Positions 5,933-6,387 of a DNA stretch of 6,387 nucleotides are shown in pieces. This DNA comes from an uncultured Litorilinea sp. Lineage in GTDB: Bacteria > Chloroflexota > Anaerolineae > Caldilineales > Caldilineaceae. The stretch spans positions 1 to 6,387 of the forward strand of contig CAMPHP010000195.1 in assembly GCA_946885925.1 (NCBI GenBank). Direction: 5' to 3'. Below the pieces are notes generated by a model. The model searched no databases. It was not told where the DNA came from and was given only the letters and a program-made list of their open reading frames with translations. Each line of letters begins with the position of its first letter. The first letter of the stretch is position 1. A program made the position numbers and the translations under genes.

Positions 5933-5960
5933 GCTGGCTTGGCTTGCTCATACCTATGCA

Positions 5961-6387
5961 TTACAAAGCCGCGTACACCGATTTGTACATATCCACGACC
6001 TTCTCCTTTATATCTGCATAGGCTAGACGCTTCTGCACTGTTTTGGCGTTGATTTGCGCTGCCCGATCAACGAGTGCATCGTCGGTAATGGCACGACGAA
6101 TTGCTTCGGCAATGATATGTGGATCTTCAGGCGGAACGATAAAACCGCTCTCACCATCTTCAATCCATTCATCAGCGCAAGCAGTGCAAGATTGGATGGG
6201 AAATGCCCCCATCATCATCGCCTCAAGCAACGATTGGCTGATGCCATCGGAAACACTCAGACCAATGTGAATACGTGCCCGCCCATAGCGACGTATAACC
6301 TCCTCGTAGTCAGCATATGGCGTAAGCGGAACAGTGTCAATTGGGATACCTATCCTATTCGCAAGAACTTCGGCGGCAACCTTCACA
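5961..6387 (-). CDS. GT-B fold glycosyltransferase (family 4/1-like), C-terminal part, 5' end outside window
   Basis: The open frame runs to the right edge, so only the last 141 or so residues are present. The GTG at 6386 is simply the first codon in view, not a supported start. Counting from it, GLSVSDGISQSLLEAMMMGAF (42-62) is the donor-binding segment of family-4 enzymes; E55 of LLEAMMMG corresponds to the conserved EAMA(C/S)G glutamate that holds the nucleotide-sugar. GESGFIVPPEDP (78-89) follows, then the closing helices ending VDMYKSVYAAL. The usual family length is about 350-400 residues, so the acceptor half is missing from view. It precedes the family-2 glycosyltransferase on the same strand with a 150-bp gap, consistent with a polysaccharide or glycan gene group continuing to the right. 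Donor and acceptor are unknown. Confidence 0.9.
   Translation of the reverse strand, partial: VKVAAEVLANRIGIPIDTVPLTPYADYEEVIRRYGRARIHIGLSVSDGISQSLLEAMMMGAFPIQSCTACADEWIEDGESGFIVPPEDPHIIAEAIRRAITDDALVDRAAQINAKTVQKRLAYADIKEKVVDMYKSVYAAL

Overview
The window reads as part of a bacterial chromosome. It carries seven protein-coding genes, two of them cut by the window edges, packed with short gaps. I see no rRNA, tRNA, CRISPR array, transposase or phage gene. The SanA-type protein, sugar genes and stand-alone fmt would fit an environmental lineage such as Chloroflexota, but that is only an impression from family resemblance. No marker here fixes the taxon.

Left part (1-3763): the 3' end of a DUF218/SanA-type envelope gene (+) converges on a double-SIS sugar-phosphate isomerase/deaminase (-). 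A 210-bp divergent control region separates the SIS gene from a PfkB-family sugar kinase (+). The kinase overlaps, by one base (TAATG), a gene of the GatZ/KbaZ (class II tagatose-bisphosphate aldolase 'non-catalytic subunit') family. Together the three look like a small catabolic module: an isomerase/deaminase or deglycase acting on an amino-sugar or glycated-sugar phosphate, a ketose(-phosphate) kinase and an aldolase-like protein. This parallels the AgaS / tagatose-6-phosphate kinase / GatYZ-KbaYZ route, but no GatY/KbaY catalytic partner, transporter or regulator lies in the window. The substrate is therefore inferred, not shown.

The divergent region is the most structured non-coding part. 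It has a leftward promoter with a perfect -35, an extended -10 facing it from the other side, three 10-bp repeats between them, an 11-bp direct repeat and a GC-rich hairpin in the leader of the kinase.

Middle (3783-4736): fmt, encoding methionyl-tRNA formyltransferase, follows the aldolase-like gene after 19 bp with its own ribosome-binding site. It may be read from the sugar operon, and it has no def next to it in the window.

Right part (4752-6387): two leftward glycosyltransferase genes, a complete family-2 (GT-A) enzyme and the C-terminal part of a family-4-like (GT-B) enzyme, suggest the edge of a surface-polysaccharide locus. Base composition looks lower in GC from about 4740 onward, so this part may be an accessory block beside a housekeeping gene.
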